Source of the DNA: Cryptomeria japonica
Taxonomy: Eukaryota > Streptophyta > Pinopsida > Cupressales > Cupressaceae
NCBI RefSeq assembly: GCF_030272615.1
Contig: NC_081414.1
Span: 812,051,069-812,115,068, forward strand
DNA length: 64,000 bases
Direction of reading: 5' to 3'
Both the position numbers and the translations under genes were made by a program. A model generated the notes under the pieces. That model had not been told where the DNA came from. It saw only the letters and a program-made list of their open reading frames with translations, and did not search any database. Shown here piece by piece: positions 11,093 to 22,694 of this stretch (positions are counted from its first letter, which is position 1; the number at the start of each line of letters is the position of its first letter).

Positions 11093-12725
11093 ATGATTTC
11101 TTTTTTTGTAGCTCAGATATATATATATATATTTTTAGACACACCCATTTTTTGTAGCCTATGCGATTCTTGCTCTGATAGGAGTTTGTATATGTCTTTT
11201 GACATCATTTTGTACCTTGAGACTAGATATGATTTATATACGAGATTTGATTTGACTTCATCATACTTGTGTTGATTTTCTTATGAGATGTCTTTTATAT
11301 GCTTTATTCTATATGTATGCCTTTCTTTTCAACATGAATGTATGAATGCAAATGATCATGGATGTCTATTTTTGTTTGTTTTCACATGCAAATAAATGAT
11401 GATGCAAATGAGTAATGAGTAATGCAAATGTTTATTTTTCCATGCAATAAGATGAATGCAAATGAATGATAGTGAATGATGCAATGTTTTAATTTTTCTA
11501 TGCAATAATATGGATGCAAATGAATGATAATAAATGTATGCAGCTAACATCTCAAAACACAAGTACTCGATCGGAGAAACAATGATGAAAAAGTGACCAC
11601 TTAGTGAAGAAATGATGATGCTCGTGACTCTCGTACAGAAGATAGAGAAAACATTGTTATTATACCGAAATCACAAAATGCAGAATGAAATGTAAGATGA
11701 GATGCAACCTAAACCTAGTCACTAGACCTTAAAAAGCTTAATTTTCATCATTGAGAATTTGACAATTATAGCAGACAGAGTAGAGTTCCTTTCTTTGTAT
11801 ATGCAATAGTAATGATCTTGTCTGCAATGACCCTTTTTTCGTTCATATCCTTGGACAGAGTTTGCAGGAACCTGGATTGCACAATAAATAAATTCCCTCA
11901 AAATAGACAAAGAAATGATGGGAACCTCCCCGTAGCATTCAAATAAGCAGAGTTGAGGTATGTGAGGAGATTTCACCTTGATGCGAAGGCTTTTATCATA
12001 GACACCCAGCTAATTTAGATGTTTCTAGATCATTGGAATCATTCCTTTAAGTAGAAAACAAAGAAAATATTATGCTCCCAATCCTTGCTCATCTTAGTCA
12101 AGATAGACTTCCTCAAGTTACTTAGAGGGATAATAATCAAAAACCAATATAAAAGACAACACACAAAGAAAACTCCCATGCACAGCTCAAATTGTTTAGT
12201 GATTGTTTTCTGATATGTTGTTTTGCTTGTTAACTCAATGATAAAACTCTTCAGTAGTTAGGAGATAGGTGACTGACTCGAAGTGGATGACCAAGTTTCA
12301 CTGATGTAAGATTGACTTGGTTGACACTACTTAGGACATGTAATGTGCTCTTGTCGATTAACCTAAGTCTATGACAATGATCGGTTTCAAGCCATGAGGG
12401 TTCCAATGAACTAGGATGTCACAAAAGCGACTGAAATATGTACAAGTGAAAACAAAGATGCATGAAAGCAGGAATACCAATGGTGCATTGATAGATGGAG
12501 CACTGGAGTACAAGAGGCACTTGTTTACCAGGTTTTCACCTGCTTGGTAGAGATTCATTTTTATTTTTTTACCAAGGTGCTTGTTTACTAGGTTTTCACT
12601 AGGGCATTTTCTCTTCTTTTTTCTTCTTTTTTTTTTTGAATTTCTTCAGGATGTTTTCTGATTTTTCTGATTTTTTTCAGCACATTCTCTGCTATAAAGG
12701 CTACTGGAGAAGAGAATATTTACAT
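11093..12725. other. A2 spacer between the PMD ORF and integrase
   Basis: No gene is recognised. It has an AT dinucleotide run at 11117-11131, then 11335-11550 with irregular repeats of gatgcaaatgaatga and catgcaataa words (unit roughly 70 bp), and a T-rich run at 12605-12640. Sense and antisense transcription units would converge here if both were active. Confidence 0.5.
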
Positions 12726-13960
12726 GAAGAATTTCTTCAAATGGATGGTGTTAATCGGTTCGCGGAGCTATTCTCCTTCCGATGTTGAAAGTTGATAAGC
12801 ACTAGAGCCAAAAGCTGTAGTAACAATATAGGGACCCAGCCAGTTTGGTTCAAACTTCCCTTTGTTATCTCAAAACTGTTGATTTTTAAGATTCTCTCTT
12901 AGAACTAAGTCACCAACCTGAAATTCTTGGTGTCAAACTTTCTTGTTATATCCTCTGGACATTCTCTTTTGATACACTCTGAGATGATCACATGCCACTT
13001 GCTGACGCTCATCCAACAATTCGAGCTCTTGCAATCTAGATATTCTATAGTCTTCATTAGTAACAAGACCTTGCAAGGAAACTCTTAGAGATGGTATTTC
13101 TACTTCAATAGGAAATACTGCTTCGGACCCATACACCAAAGAAAAAGGTGTAGCCCCAGTAGGTGTTATGATACTTGTTCTATAAGCCCATAGTGTAGGG
13201 TTGAGCTGCAAATGCCAATCCTTCCTAGATTTGTTCACTGTTCTGTGCAAGATAGTTAGTAGGTTTTTGTTAGATGCCTCTGCTTGTCCATTACCTTGAG
13301 GGTAATATACTGAGGACCAGTGTTGTTTGATTTTAAAATTCTCATAGAGTTCATCTAGATCTTTGTTCTTAAACTATCCTCCATTGTCTGTTATAATTGA
13401 TGAAGGTATACCATACCTATAGATGATATAGTTAAGAATAAATAGAGCTACTTGTTTTCCAGTTTCCTTGATGAGCAGAACTGCTTCTACCCACTTAGGG
13501 AAGTATTCAGTGACAGTGATAATAAATTTATGTCCATTAGATGATGCAGGATATATTTGGCCTATCAGATTGAATGCCCATTGTTGGAAGGGCCAGTGTG
13601 TCACAAAGGGTATGAGATCCCTTTCCAGAGCATGTATAAGGTGCCCATGCAACTGACACTCTTCATAGGTTTTAGCAAATTTTATATCTTTCTTCTCCAT
13701 GTTTAGTTAGTAGTAGCCAACCCTTAGTAGTTTGTGTGCTAAAGTTAGACCATTCGAATGAGATCCAAAAACACCTTCATGAACTTCGGATAATACGCAT
13801 TGGGACTCCTCAGTTTCTAGACATCCAAGAAAAGTATTATCTAAACCTTGCCTGAATAGGTCATTAGCAATGATGACGTACCATGATGCATTTCGGATTA
13901 GGTTCCTTTTTTCATTTCAGGAAAGATTAGCAAGGATGACTTGGTCACGTATGTAAGAGA
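12726..13960 (-). pseudogene. Integrase relic of A2
   Basis: Pol integrase, which inserts the cDNA. In order: a degenerate HHCC zinc region (LSEVHEGVFGSHSNG then EECQLHG, where one Cys of the C-x2-C pair is lost), and the catalytic core (NLIGQIYPASSNGHKFIITVTEYFPKWVEA, 13374-13700). Then come ITDNGG, the YPQGNGQAEASNKNL segment (13251-13373), TPFSLVYGSEAVFPIE (12933-13250), and a C-terminal WLGPYIV stretch before 12726. The first catalytic Asp, normally in the DYF motif, is Glu here (TEYFPKW). Stops occur at 13371-13373, 12930-12932 and others, so it is inactive. Confidence 0.85.
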
Positions 13961-14081
13961 AAATATGGCTATAATGAGATGAGTCATGTCCAATAATAGA
14001 ACAAACTACTTGGGACTCGGGAGAATCATAGGCAGGGTAATGTAACTCTTCCACCAGGAATTCAAAGCAAAAATTAGACTC

Positions 14082-14880
14082 CTATAGCTGTGGTATAGAT
14101 GCCAAAGTGGCCATTGCATCTGCTACTCTATTTGCTATTCTAGGGATCTGCTGAAATGATACGGAGGTAAAATATTTCTTGAGGTCATCCACCATCCTCT
14201 TGTAAGGCATCAGTTTCTTATCTCTTGTCTGATATAGGTCATTGATCTGGTTGATAATGAGTTGAGAATCTCCATAGATGTGTAATTCCATGATCTTCCA
14301 CTCAATGGCCAGCTTGATCCCATTTACCAAAGCTTCATATTCTGCAATGTTGTTTGTGCAAGGGAAGAGAAGTTTGTAAGCTTTTGGAATTGAGTATTTT
14401 TGGGGAGTAATAAATAGTATCCTAGCACCAGAGCCATGTTGAGTGAAAGACCCATCAAAGAACATCTTCCATGATTGTTCAGTAAGGTGCATGATTGATT
14501 CATCTAGGAATTCTATATGCAGAGGTTGATAATCTTCCAGTGGAGCTTCAGCAAGTTGGTCTACAATAACCTGTGCTTTGATGGTTGTATGTTCCACATA
14601 TTCAATGTCAAATTCTGTAAGGACCATGACCCATTTGGCCAGTCTTCCTGTAAGCATTGCTTTACTAAGAAGATACTTGAGTGGATCAATCTTGGCTACC
14701 AACTTAATAGAGTGTGCCAATATATAATGCCTTAATTTTTGTGATGTAAAGACCAAAGCTAAACATGCTTTCTCTATTATAGTATAATTCATTTCATATG
14801 ACACCAATATTTTGCTGATGTAATAGATAGCTCATTCCTTTTTATTGTCATCTAGTTGTGCCAGAAGTACCCCCAGTGAA
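14082..14880 (-). pseudogene. Dual RNase H region of A2
   Basis: Two RNase H-like units in tandem. The first is the degenerate gypsy RNase H (from about 14880: LGVLLAQLDD, a stop near 14828, then SYEMNYTIIEKACLALVF, ending near WVMVLTEFDIEYV). The second is an archaeal-type RNase H with its acidic residues visible: FFDGSF, NNIAEYEALVNGIKLA, YGDSQLIINQI, and ANRVADAMA. The open stretch 14082-14807 is 241 codons. A second RNase H is the diagnostic trait of the Tat lineage of Ty3/gypsy, which is why A1/A2 are placed there. It lies between RT and integrase as expected. Confidence 0.85.
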
Positions 14881-14978
14881 GTATTCGTAGCTAATATGTA
14901 CAGGATTAGTGGCTTACCTTGAATTGGTGGCATTAATATGGGTGGATTAGAAAGATATTCTTTGATTTTTTGTAAATG

Positions 14979-16248
14979 TCATTCACAATCTTCATCCCAG
15001 TTGTATTGAATCCCTTTCCTTAATACCTTCATGAAGGGTTGAGCTTTGTCAGCTAGCTGAGATATAAAACACCTTATGGACTGAAAATGGCCTTGTAGAC
15101 TTCTCATTTGACTGATATTCTTTGGTGGAGGCATTTCCACTATAGCTTGGACCTTTTCAGGGTCAACCTCAATTCCTTTTCTGGATATTATGTACCCAAG
15201 CAATTTTCCTGATGTTACCCCAAATGCACATTTCTTTGGATTTAAGCGGAGCTTGAATCTTTCCATTCGATCTAATATGAGGCCTGCTCTTGAATGTGTG
15301 TAGATCTCTTCATAGTCTTTACCATGGTGTCATCAACATAATCTTCCATGTTTTTATGCATCATATCATGGAAAATAGTGGTTACTACTCTTTAGTAAGT
15401 TGCTCCTGCGTTCTTTAGACCAAACGACATAACATTCCAGCAGAAGGTTCCCCATGCACATGTGAAAGTTGTCTTCTCTTGATCTTCAGGTGTTATCTTG
15501 ATCTGATTGTAACCAGAGAATCCATCCGTTAATGAATACATCTCATATCCAGCAGTCATATCTACTACCATGTCAATGTTGGGCAATGGAAAATCATCTT
15601 TCAGACATGCCTTGTTGAGATCCCTAAAATCTATGCAAACTCTAATAGATTTGTCTGCTTTTGATATAGGTACTATGATGGATATCCATTCTACGAAGTC
15701 TATACTCTGATAAATCCAGCTTTTAGCAATTTCTCTAGTTCAACCTTGACTAGTAGTGCCACATGAGGATGCATCTTTTGGAGTTTTTGTTTGATTGGTT
15801 TAACTCTTGGCATAATAGAGAGATGATGCATGATGAGATCAAGATCTAGTCCTGGCATATCTGAGTATGTCCATGCAAAGTTGATCTTCTTTTCTAAAAA
15901 CAGATTGCTGAAATCTTTTAACTCTTCTGTTGATAGTGATTGAGCTAGATGAATGATATGCAGCATCTCTTGACTCCCAATGTTCACTGGTTGAGTTGGC
16001 TCGATCAATATGGAAGATCTCTCCTGGAAGTGACTCGGCAGTATATCAAGTATCTCACCTTCAGGTGCCTCAGAGAGGTTTTCACCTTTAGGTTTGTCCT
16101 TTATTTTCTCTTTTTTAGAGCCTAACATTGCTACAATGTGGTTTTCGCCATCAGATCTTTTATTCTTATTTTTCTTGTTTTTGCAACTAAGATACTTGAT
16201 AGCCACTTTAGTCATGTTTTCATTCTGTTTGCTGGTGGAAGAGTACAT
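14979..16248 (-). pseudogene. Reverse transcriptase relic of A2
   Basis: Copies element RNA into DNA. 15700-16248 holds the RT lead-in (FAWTYSDMPGLDLDLIMHHL, KLQKMHPHVALLVKVELEKLLKAGFIRV). 15392-15586 holds palm motifs (PNIDMVVDMTAGYEMYSLTDGFSGYNQI, FSGYNQI, VMSFGLKNAGATY). The catalytic YVDD box is at 15329-15340. 14979-15266 holds the thumb/connection (KCAFGVTSGKLLGYIISRKGIEV). These parts fall in three different frames and a TAA interrupts after NAGATY, so there are at least two frameshifts plus nonsense changes. Confidence 0.88.
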
Positions 16249-17963
16249 GGGTTCAACTGCATTGAGATATTAGGCTAGTGTATAGTCATTGGCAAAAGTA
16301 GGTACATTCAAGGGTTGGTTATAAAGGGTGCAATCAATCAGTTTTGGATGCATTAAGGATAAGGTTGGAATAGGCTCAAGGGAGTTCATGGTACTATCAT
16401 CATTGTTTCGGACCGACTAGTCAAGTTCTAGAAGACTACCTTGCATATGTGTCTCGAGACTAGGAAGAGTTATGACACGATTATCGTCATTCATGTTAGT
16501 ATTTATTGGACCTCATTTAACCAACCTACTTCTAGTGTCGTCACCTACTTCAGACTGGGCTACATACCATGGTATAACAGTAGACAATATCTCATCATTC
16601 ATGATAGAGTAGTCATAATGCATTGTTGAATAGTTGTTGTCATAGATAGAGCTCCTATCTGAGTCATCAGAGTCATAGGATGGAGTTGTTGACTCATCTT
16701 CAAGTAGTTTAGTGAAGGCATATATAGTATCAACACCCACATCCTTGATGCTACAAGTTCCTTCGTGATTTGATTCATTGATTGCTTGCATTTGACACAC
16801 TTGTGGACTTGACTTTGACGGTTCTGTTAATCCTCGTCATATGTTCCATTCAGCTTCTTCTAGACTAATGACTAGTTCTTTTTCTGTAGCTTCTAGTTCT
16901 TCTTGTGTAGTTCTATACCTGATTTGTCCTATCTCATTAGGAGGGTTGGTAGATGAAGGAATTGCTTGTGTCTTTTCTTTTTTCAGCTATTGTTCATAGT
17001 CTTCTTGTCTTTTTAGTTTGATTTCTTATATTTCCTTTTGCATTCTTAGGTGTATCAGCTCTTGTGCGTCATCTATAATAACTCTGGATTCTTCAGGGTT
17101 TCTCTAGTAGATGTATTTGAGAGATGGTCAGGACCCCATTCATATTCATTTGAATCAGTTTCTAAATCATCTACTTGTTGTCTACCAGTATATGTGACCG
17201 GAATGTTCAACGGTGCAAACAATTCTCTGATTTTGTTTACTTCATCTCTCATATCCTCTGGGACTTCTACTTCCTGTGGTATCATAGCTAATATAACTGG
17301 AACTTGATTACCATCTGTTTCCTCTCTCTAGGTGGGCAATTCTTTTTGTTCACCATCACATTCCTCCTAAGTTTGTTGAGTATCAATTTCTTGTGTTGTT
17401 AAAGGTAGTACCTTTTACTTCCATTTACATTGATGGTGAGATGTGTGCTTCTGATCTGATGACTTTCTTGGATCATATCCCAATCTAGCTTTATCATTTG
17501 CAGACTTAGTTTGTAACTAAATAGGTTCAACAATACCTTTTTGAAATTTGCCAAGAGGACCAATACCTGAATATCCCATGTGTTGAAGCATCTTATAGCC
17601 TAGACCATATTGTGTTGGAGAAATCTCACAATGTCATATTTCTTTATCTGAACTATCTTCTTTGAAGAGCGATTTAAGGACATCGTCCCCTTCTATTTCA
17701 CCTACAAGAGAAGTAGAGGACTGTATAAAGGTGCCATCATAAATGACTTTTGGAGTTGAAGTTTGTGGCCTCATACCCTCTGATGGTTTTCCTGACTGTC
17801 TTGGTGATGGAGGAAGAGATGTTAGTGAGAGTATAGACTCTATCTTGTAACCATCCATGCCAATGTTTGTGATTCTCAGTTTCTTTTCCAAATCTTTCAG
17901 CAAAGATTCTAAACTTTTATCTGCAGAAGTTGCTCTATTATTAGGAACAAAAGCATCAGCGCC
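16249..17963 (-). pseudogene. A2 polyprotein linker with G-patch
   Basis: Region between protease and RT. On the minus strand, at about 17610-17530, a G-patch-like motif reads YGLGYKMLQHMGYSGIGPLG, a glycine-rich RNA-binding signature. Open pieces at 17634-17903 (MLKDLEKKLRITNIGMDGYKIES) and 16513-16800 are acidic and low-complexity. Frames are broken. Protease followed by G-patch also occurs in element B. Some Tat/Ogre elements carry an intron between protease and RT; I cannot confirm one here. Confidence 0.6.
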
Positions 17964-18512
17964 CTATGTTAATGCATTGCCGGTATAGCTTGTATCAGCT
18001 GGAATACTAACTTCTATTCCATTATAGGAAAATTTCAGGTATTGATGATATGTAGATGGTACTGCTTTCATTTCATGAATCCATGGCCTACCCAGTAAGA
18101 TGTTGTATGAAAGATGAAGGTCCAGGACTTGAAAAATGACATCTCTTTCTGTAGGTCCTACTCTGATTGGTAATGATACTAGTCCCTTAGAAGTTCTTTC
18201 CTCTTCATCATAAGCCTTGATTGTTATCTTCTTTGTTAGATCAATGACATTCTCAGAAAATCCTAGCTGTGTTAATAGAATGTAGGTACAAATATTCAAC
18301 CCAGTGCCTCCATCTATCAAAACACATTTAACACAGTGTTTATGAATCATGGCTTCAATGTGTAATGGTTGTTTATGTGGGTGACTCAGTGAATTATCAT
18401 CTTCTTCAGAGAATGTGAGATAATGGGGTGAGGTTAGGTGACCTACCATAGATTGAAACCGATCTACATCCAAATCTTTAGGGACATTGGTGGTAAGTAG
18501 AGCGTTGTCCAA
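17964..18512 (-). pseudogene. Aspartic protease (retropepsin) region of A2
   Basis: 182 open codons. The active-site word is VLIDGGTGLNIC, with D-G-G in place of the commoner D-S/T-G. A flap/strand region follows, then LSYNILLGRPWIHEMKAVPSTYHQYLKF, the conserved C-terminal signature of plant gypsy proteases. It processes the polyprotein in live relatives. The flanking coding is broken, so it is probably no longer expressed as part of a polyprotein. Confidence 0.8.
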
Positions 18513-19930
18513 GACCTCTTTATAGTAGAAGAGATCTTAAGCAATTCTAAAATGGAGATTTGAGCATTGGTTCTCTTCAATTGTTTGACAATACTATAAC
18601 TAGGAGAAGATGATGAAGCTGGTTGTTTTGATTTAGCCATGATTGTGTCTGTTTGTCTATTTGGTAGTTTTGATGTTGTTTGATCAAAAGTTGGGGGACT
18701 AGCTCCTGGGAGAGAAATCTTCCTTTGAGCACGAGTCACGACATTATCAGTCTGTGTTTGACTTTGATGATCTTGGACTATGATCACATTGCAATACGCA
18801 GGTTGAACAGATTCAATCATGTTGATCACATTATCGTGATTAGTGTAAGTATAATTGACTCTAGCTCCTCCCTTGGATTTTGAGGATTCTCCTTGTTCAT
18901 AATTGGGTAAGGGATCTTTAAAAGCCTTATGATCAGCATTAGTCATGTGACTTCCAACAATGATCTTGCCTGTGGCAATGAGATCTTGGATTTCATGCCA
19001 GAGTTTCATGCAGTTATTTATGTTATGTCCCTTGTTCCGATGATAGTCACAGTATTCATTTTCTCTCCACCATCTGGGTCATATGGTCTGGAATTGTTTG
19101 GCAATGTTATCAGATTATTTGCCAATAAAGTTTTAAAAGTTGATTCATATGACTCATCTAGAGGAGTAAACTCATGCTTAGGCTTTGAGACCTAAGGTTT
19201 GGCTTTAAACCACTCTCTTGTTTTCTTTGGAGGATTTTCCATTGTAGTTTCAACTCCCTTGACTACTTATGTGCCACTGGCCAAGTTAAATATTGTGGAT
19301 TTTATTTTTGCTTGGAAAATATCTACCACTCCATCATTAACGATGTTCTTGTTGCTATCTTTGCCATATTTCCAGTATTTACTCTTTTCTTTAGAGCTAT
19401 AACCTTGCAATGTTTCTTTCCAAACTGATATGTCTCCCTTTTTTATAAGCACGTCTTCCATTCTGAGGGCGTTATCTACCATTTTGTTGAATGAAAGGGT
19501 GTACTTACATCTGGACACTGTATTTCAATTCAGGGACTAAGTTCTTGACAAAGATATCCATTTTCTCAAGATCTAGGATGGTCCATGAATATCTAGAGAA
19601 CATCTTTCTGCATCGTTGGAGGATTGTGAGAAAGGGTTCTCCTGTCATTTGTCTGGTATTGCAAAGCTCTATCATAGTGACTGGGTGACAAATGTTGTAT
19701 GATTATTGTTGTAAAACTAGTTGGACTAGTTCTTCAAACATTTTTATTCCTTTGGGTAGGCTTGCGAACCATTCCATTGCTTGACCCCCTAAACTCCTTG
19801 GGAAAAGGCGCATGAGGTATGTTTGATCATGCATAAACTCCATACAAAGGGCACAAAACTCTTTGACATGATCTTGAGGATCTGAGGTACCATCGTATTT
19901 ATCAAATTTTGGGATCTTAACTCATGAAGG
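18513..19930 (-). pseudogene. C-terminal gag relic of A2, left of the B insertion
   Basis: Continues the gag begun at 28196 after the B insertion. 19267-19518 (SFNKMVDNALRMEDVLIKKGDISVWKETLQG) matches A1 gag at 723-1211. 18464-19009 holds KLWHEIQDLIATGKIIVGSH, typical of the gag-protease junction in Tat elements. There are several frameshifts and stops. The last five bases, gaagg (19926-19930), are the TSD of B. Confidence 0.75.
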
Positions 19931-20367
19931 TGTGTAGGGGAAAAAGCGAGACTAGGTTAACATGCCCTAATCCTACCTTTTGACACACATTACGGAATAC
20001 GAAAGAGCCTAGAGATATCGCACAATTGGCTACTTATTTTTGTGAAAGAGAGAGAGCCACAGGATATCTATTAGGATTTCTATTCCCTTGTTGAAATTGA
20101 AAGATAAAATGATGCAAGTTCAATCCCTAACCTCAAAATGCAAGTAGGAACTAATGACAAGATTGCAGAATTGAACTTAAATGATGGAAAGTTGTAAACA
20201 CAAGGATAAGACAAGAATGAAAATGCGTACCCGGAGTTAAAATTTGACTGAAAATGTTCGGGACGGGGGCGCGGGCGCCACTGTCCTGATTCTACCCCTG
20301 AAACTGCTCCGGAAACTGCTGTTTTTGCACTTTGGAAAAAGCTGTCAAAAATGCTGAAAATGCTGTC

Positions 20368-20480
20368 GGACCAGGGCGCCCAGCGCCCCTGTCCCAGGGA
20401 CCAGGGCGCCCAGAAGGGACCAGGGCGCCCAACGCCCCTGTCCTGGTAGGACCAGGGCGCCCCACGCCCCTGTCCTGGTC
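20368..20480. repeat. Tandem GC-rich hairpin units in B 3' LTR
   Basis: About four units of roughly 28-30 bp built on GGACCAGGGCGCCCA...CGCCCCTGTCC. Each half is close to the reverse complement of the other (arms like ACCAGGGCG / CGCCC-TGT). It is an island of CpG-rich DNA in an AT-rich LTR. Similar units lie in C LTRs. Confidence 0.8.
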
Positions 20481-20596
20481 TTTTTCTCTGAAATTTGGTG
20501 GGAAGGTCGGTCTCAGTCTGCTTCTCCCGGATCTGCAACCTGCGGCGTCGTCCGAGTCCCGAAACCTGCAATAATATCTGAAAAGGGGAAGGGGCG

Positions 20597-20604
20597 GCTA
20601 TATA
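20597..20604 (-). promoter_or_regulatory. TATA box, B 3' LTR
   Basis: CCCTATATAGCC on the minus strand. The copy in the 5' LTR (26579-26586) is identical. With the start about 30 bp further left, the GC hairpin array would fall in the transcript. Confidence 0.6.
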
Positions 20605-21198
20605 GGGTTTTGCCTTAGTCAAACCCCCGCTTCGGTGATTTCCACCTCCACGAATAGCCAAGTTGTTTTGTAAAATGTATTGTGTGTGCAGACCTAGTGT
20701 GTGTGCAAGGTCCAAAATGCAAGAAAGCAAACTAGAGCAATCTAGAAAGTAAACCCTAATTGCTTGTAAATGATGATGCAAATGCTCTAAATCAAGATGC
20801 AATGTGATCTAAAGCATGAATAAATGATATATCAAAGCTTATGTAAGGACATGAAAACAATATGAAATCATACCCAACCCTCAAGGGAGGGGTACAAGCC
20901 AATCTTCAGTCGGTAATCTCCTATTGTTCTTCAATGTCTTCCAAGCCCTAAATGGATGAATGAATGAATTTGATAGATGCTTGATAGAGTGATGTTGAAT
21001 GTTGTTGAAGTCTTCAAAGATTTGCTCTTTCACTGCCTATGAAGTTCCTGGAAACCAAAAATCCCATCCCATCAAATGAGGAAAGAGAGCTTTTATGTAT
21101 GAAACCCTAGGTCGTAAATTCGTATTTTGGCCAACCTAGAGATTGAATATCCCGCCAATTTCTTGGGGTTAAGCTTTATTTTATGATTGGATCGCGCT

Positions 21199-21279
21199 CC
21201 CAAAATTTCGGGAAAAATGTCCGGGACCATGTTGCACGGGCGCCATGGTCTTGACAACTTTTCACCAAATTTTCAGGGC
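21199..21279. repeat. Long hairpin module in B 3' LTR
   Basis: Arms ccaaaatttcgggaaaaatg...gggaccatg and catggtcttgac...ttttcaccaaattttcagg flank a short loop (ttgcacgggcgc). The matching module is in the other LTR and, with covarying bases, in element C. Confidence 0.7.
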
Positions 21280-21617
21280 CGTCAGATATGATGATTTTAG
21301 AGAGAATCCCAAAGTTACAGGTGATTTCGAGATGTTTTGACCCCCGAAATCAAGCCCCCAAGTTCAAAATAGGACCTAATTAGGGTTTTTGATTAAATGA
21401 TGTATTGGAAGAATAAAATGAAAGGGGCACACTTTAATGAAAGGGCCCAACTTTATGATATGGGAGATGATAAAATAGGACCTTAGACCTAATTAATTTA
21501 ATTAATTAAGTGCTAAAGGGGAAATGCAATGCAAGATGCAAAATGCGCCAAGGCGGGTGCTAAACTAGGTGTGAAATTGTACCACCCTAGCAAGTGCATA
21601 CAATTTACGACGCTACA

Positions 21618-21636
21618 TTTAGCCCCCACTTTAGCG
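21618..21636 (-). promoter_or_regulatory. Polypurine tract of B
   Basis: The minus strand reads CGCTAAAGTGGGGGCTAAA and abuts the 3' LTR. Element C has exactly the same 19 bases before its 3' LTR (56672-56690). Confidence 0.85.
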
Positions 21637-22694
21637 GTCATATGAACACTACGTGCATATGCAAGCTAAAGTACAGAAAAGTAAACATTATTTGAAAAAG
21701 GATATATCCATAAGTCTGTCGAACGAAGCCCCCAGCGGTATCTGCAGTACACAGTTAGGAACCGCACCCTACAAAACACACGTTAGATCACAAAATCACC
21801 TAATGCTTACTAAGGAAGGTGATGAAAAATTCGAGGGTAGCTATATGCCCCCGCCTATTTCGGCTTGCTAATTTTAGTGAGTTGAAACAGGGTATCATGT
21901 TTACCACTTCGAATTGTTAAAGAATATTGATGACAAATGCTCACAAGAAGATTTGATATGAGATCAAAAACTAATGGAGAATCATTTGGTAAGAAAGAGG
22001 ACTAAATCTCAATTTCAACACAACAAAGAGTGTGAGGATTTGAGAGTTCTCTAACACAAGATGAGGGATGTACATGGAAACAAAATGCAAAGAGAAGAAA
22101 AAGAAAGGAAAAAAAGGCATGAATACACACATTGGTGATCCATGAGTTAGACAAATATAACATCTTCTAGAATAAGACAAAGAAGAGAATAAGAATGCAA
22201 TACTTCCTTCTTTTTCAAGGTGAAAGTGATTCTTAATGAAGGATGATGCTCTTTTTAACCCAATTAGGAGAGTGAATTCATTATAGATGTATTTTACCAA
22301 GTGCAAAAGAGGTTGTAGTCAAGGACTTACACCTCTTGTAAGAGAGAATCCTTGAACAAACAACAACAAATACGTACAAGGCATAACATCAAGTAATAAA
22401 GTTCACACCATCCACGAAATAGGAAAAAAAGTGGATCCTTAGATAAAAATAAGGAAAGATCATTGCCTCAATGAGAAGGACTTACACAATCTTCTAGGGA
22501 GAGATTTGGGCATAAGCAAAAGAAGAGATATATGAAATCACTCTTGTCCCCATAGGAACAAGAAAATTAGGCTATTATGTTGCTTCAAAAAAATATGATT
22601 GCACTTGACATTGTACCATCATGAATGACAATGAGCCCCCAGTAAATGAGCTACCAATGTCACATAATGATGAGCAACATAATAGCCATTAATG
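21637..22694 (-). other. 3' untranslated region of B
   Basis: About 1 kb between the ORF stop and PPT. It is A-rich on the plus strand. I see no gene or clear repeat in it. Confidence 0.5.

Larger units (their letters stand above)
19931..21617 (-). repeat. 3' LTR of element B
   Basis: 1687 bp, TGTGTAGGGG to GACGCTACA on the plus strand. It includes a tandem GC-rich hairpin array (20368-20480), a minus-strand TATA box (20597-20604) and a long hairpin (21199-21279). Confidence 0.92.

Noticed and set aside
20080-20802. ORFs of 80-240 codons in B LTRs (also 26042-26783) and 56770-57016 in C LTR
   Set aside because: They lie in LTRs, arise from the GC hairpin array, and occur in several overlapping frames on both strands.
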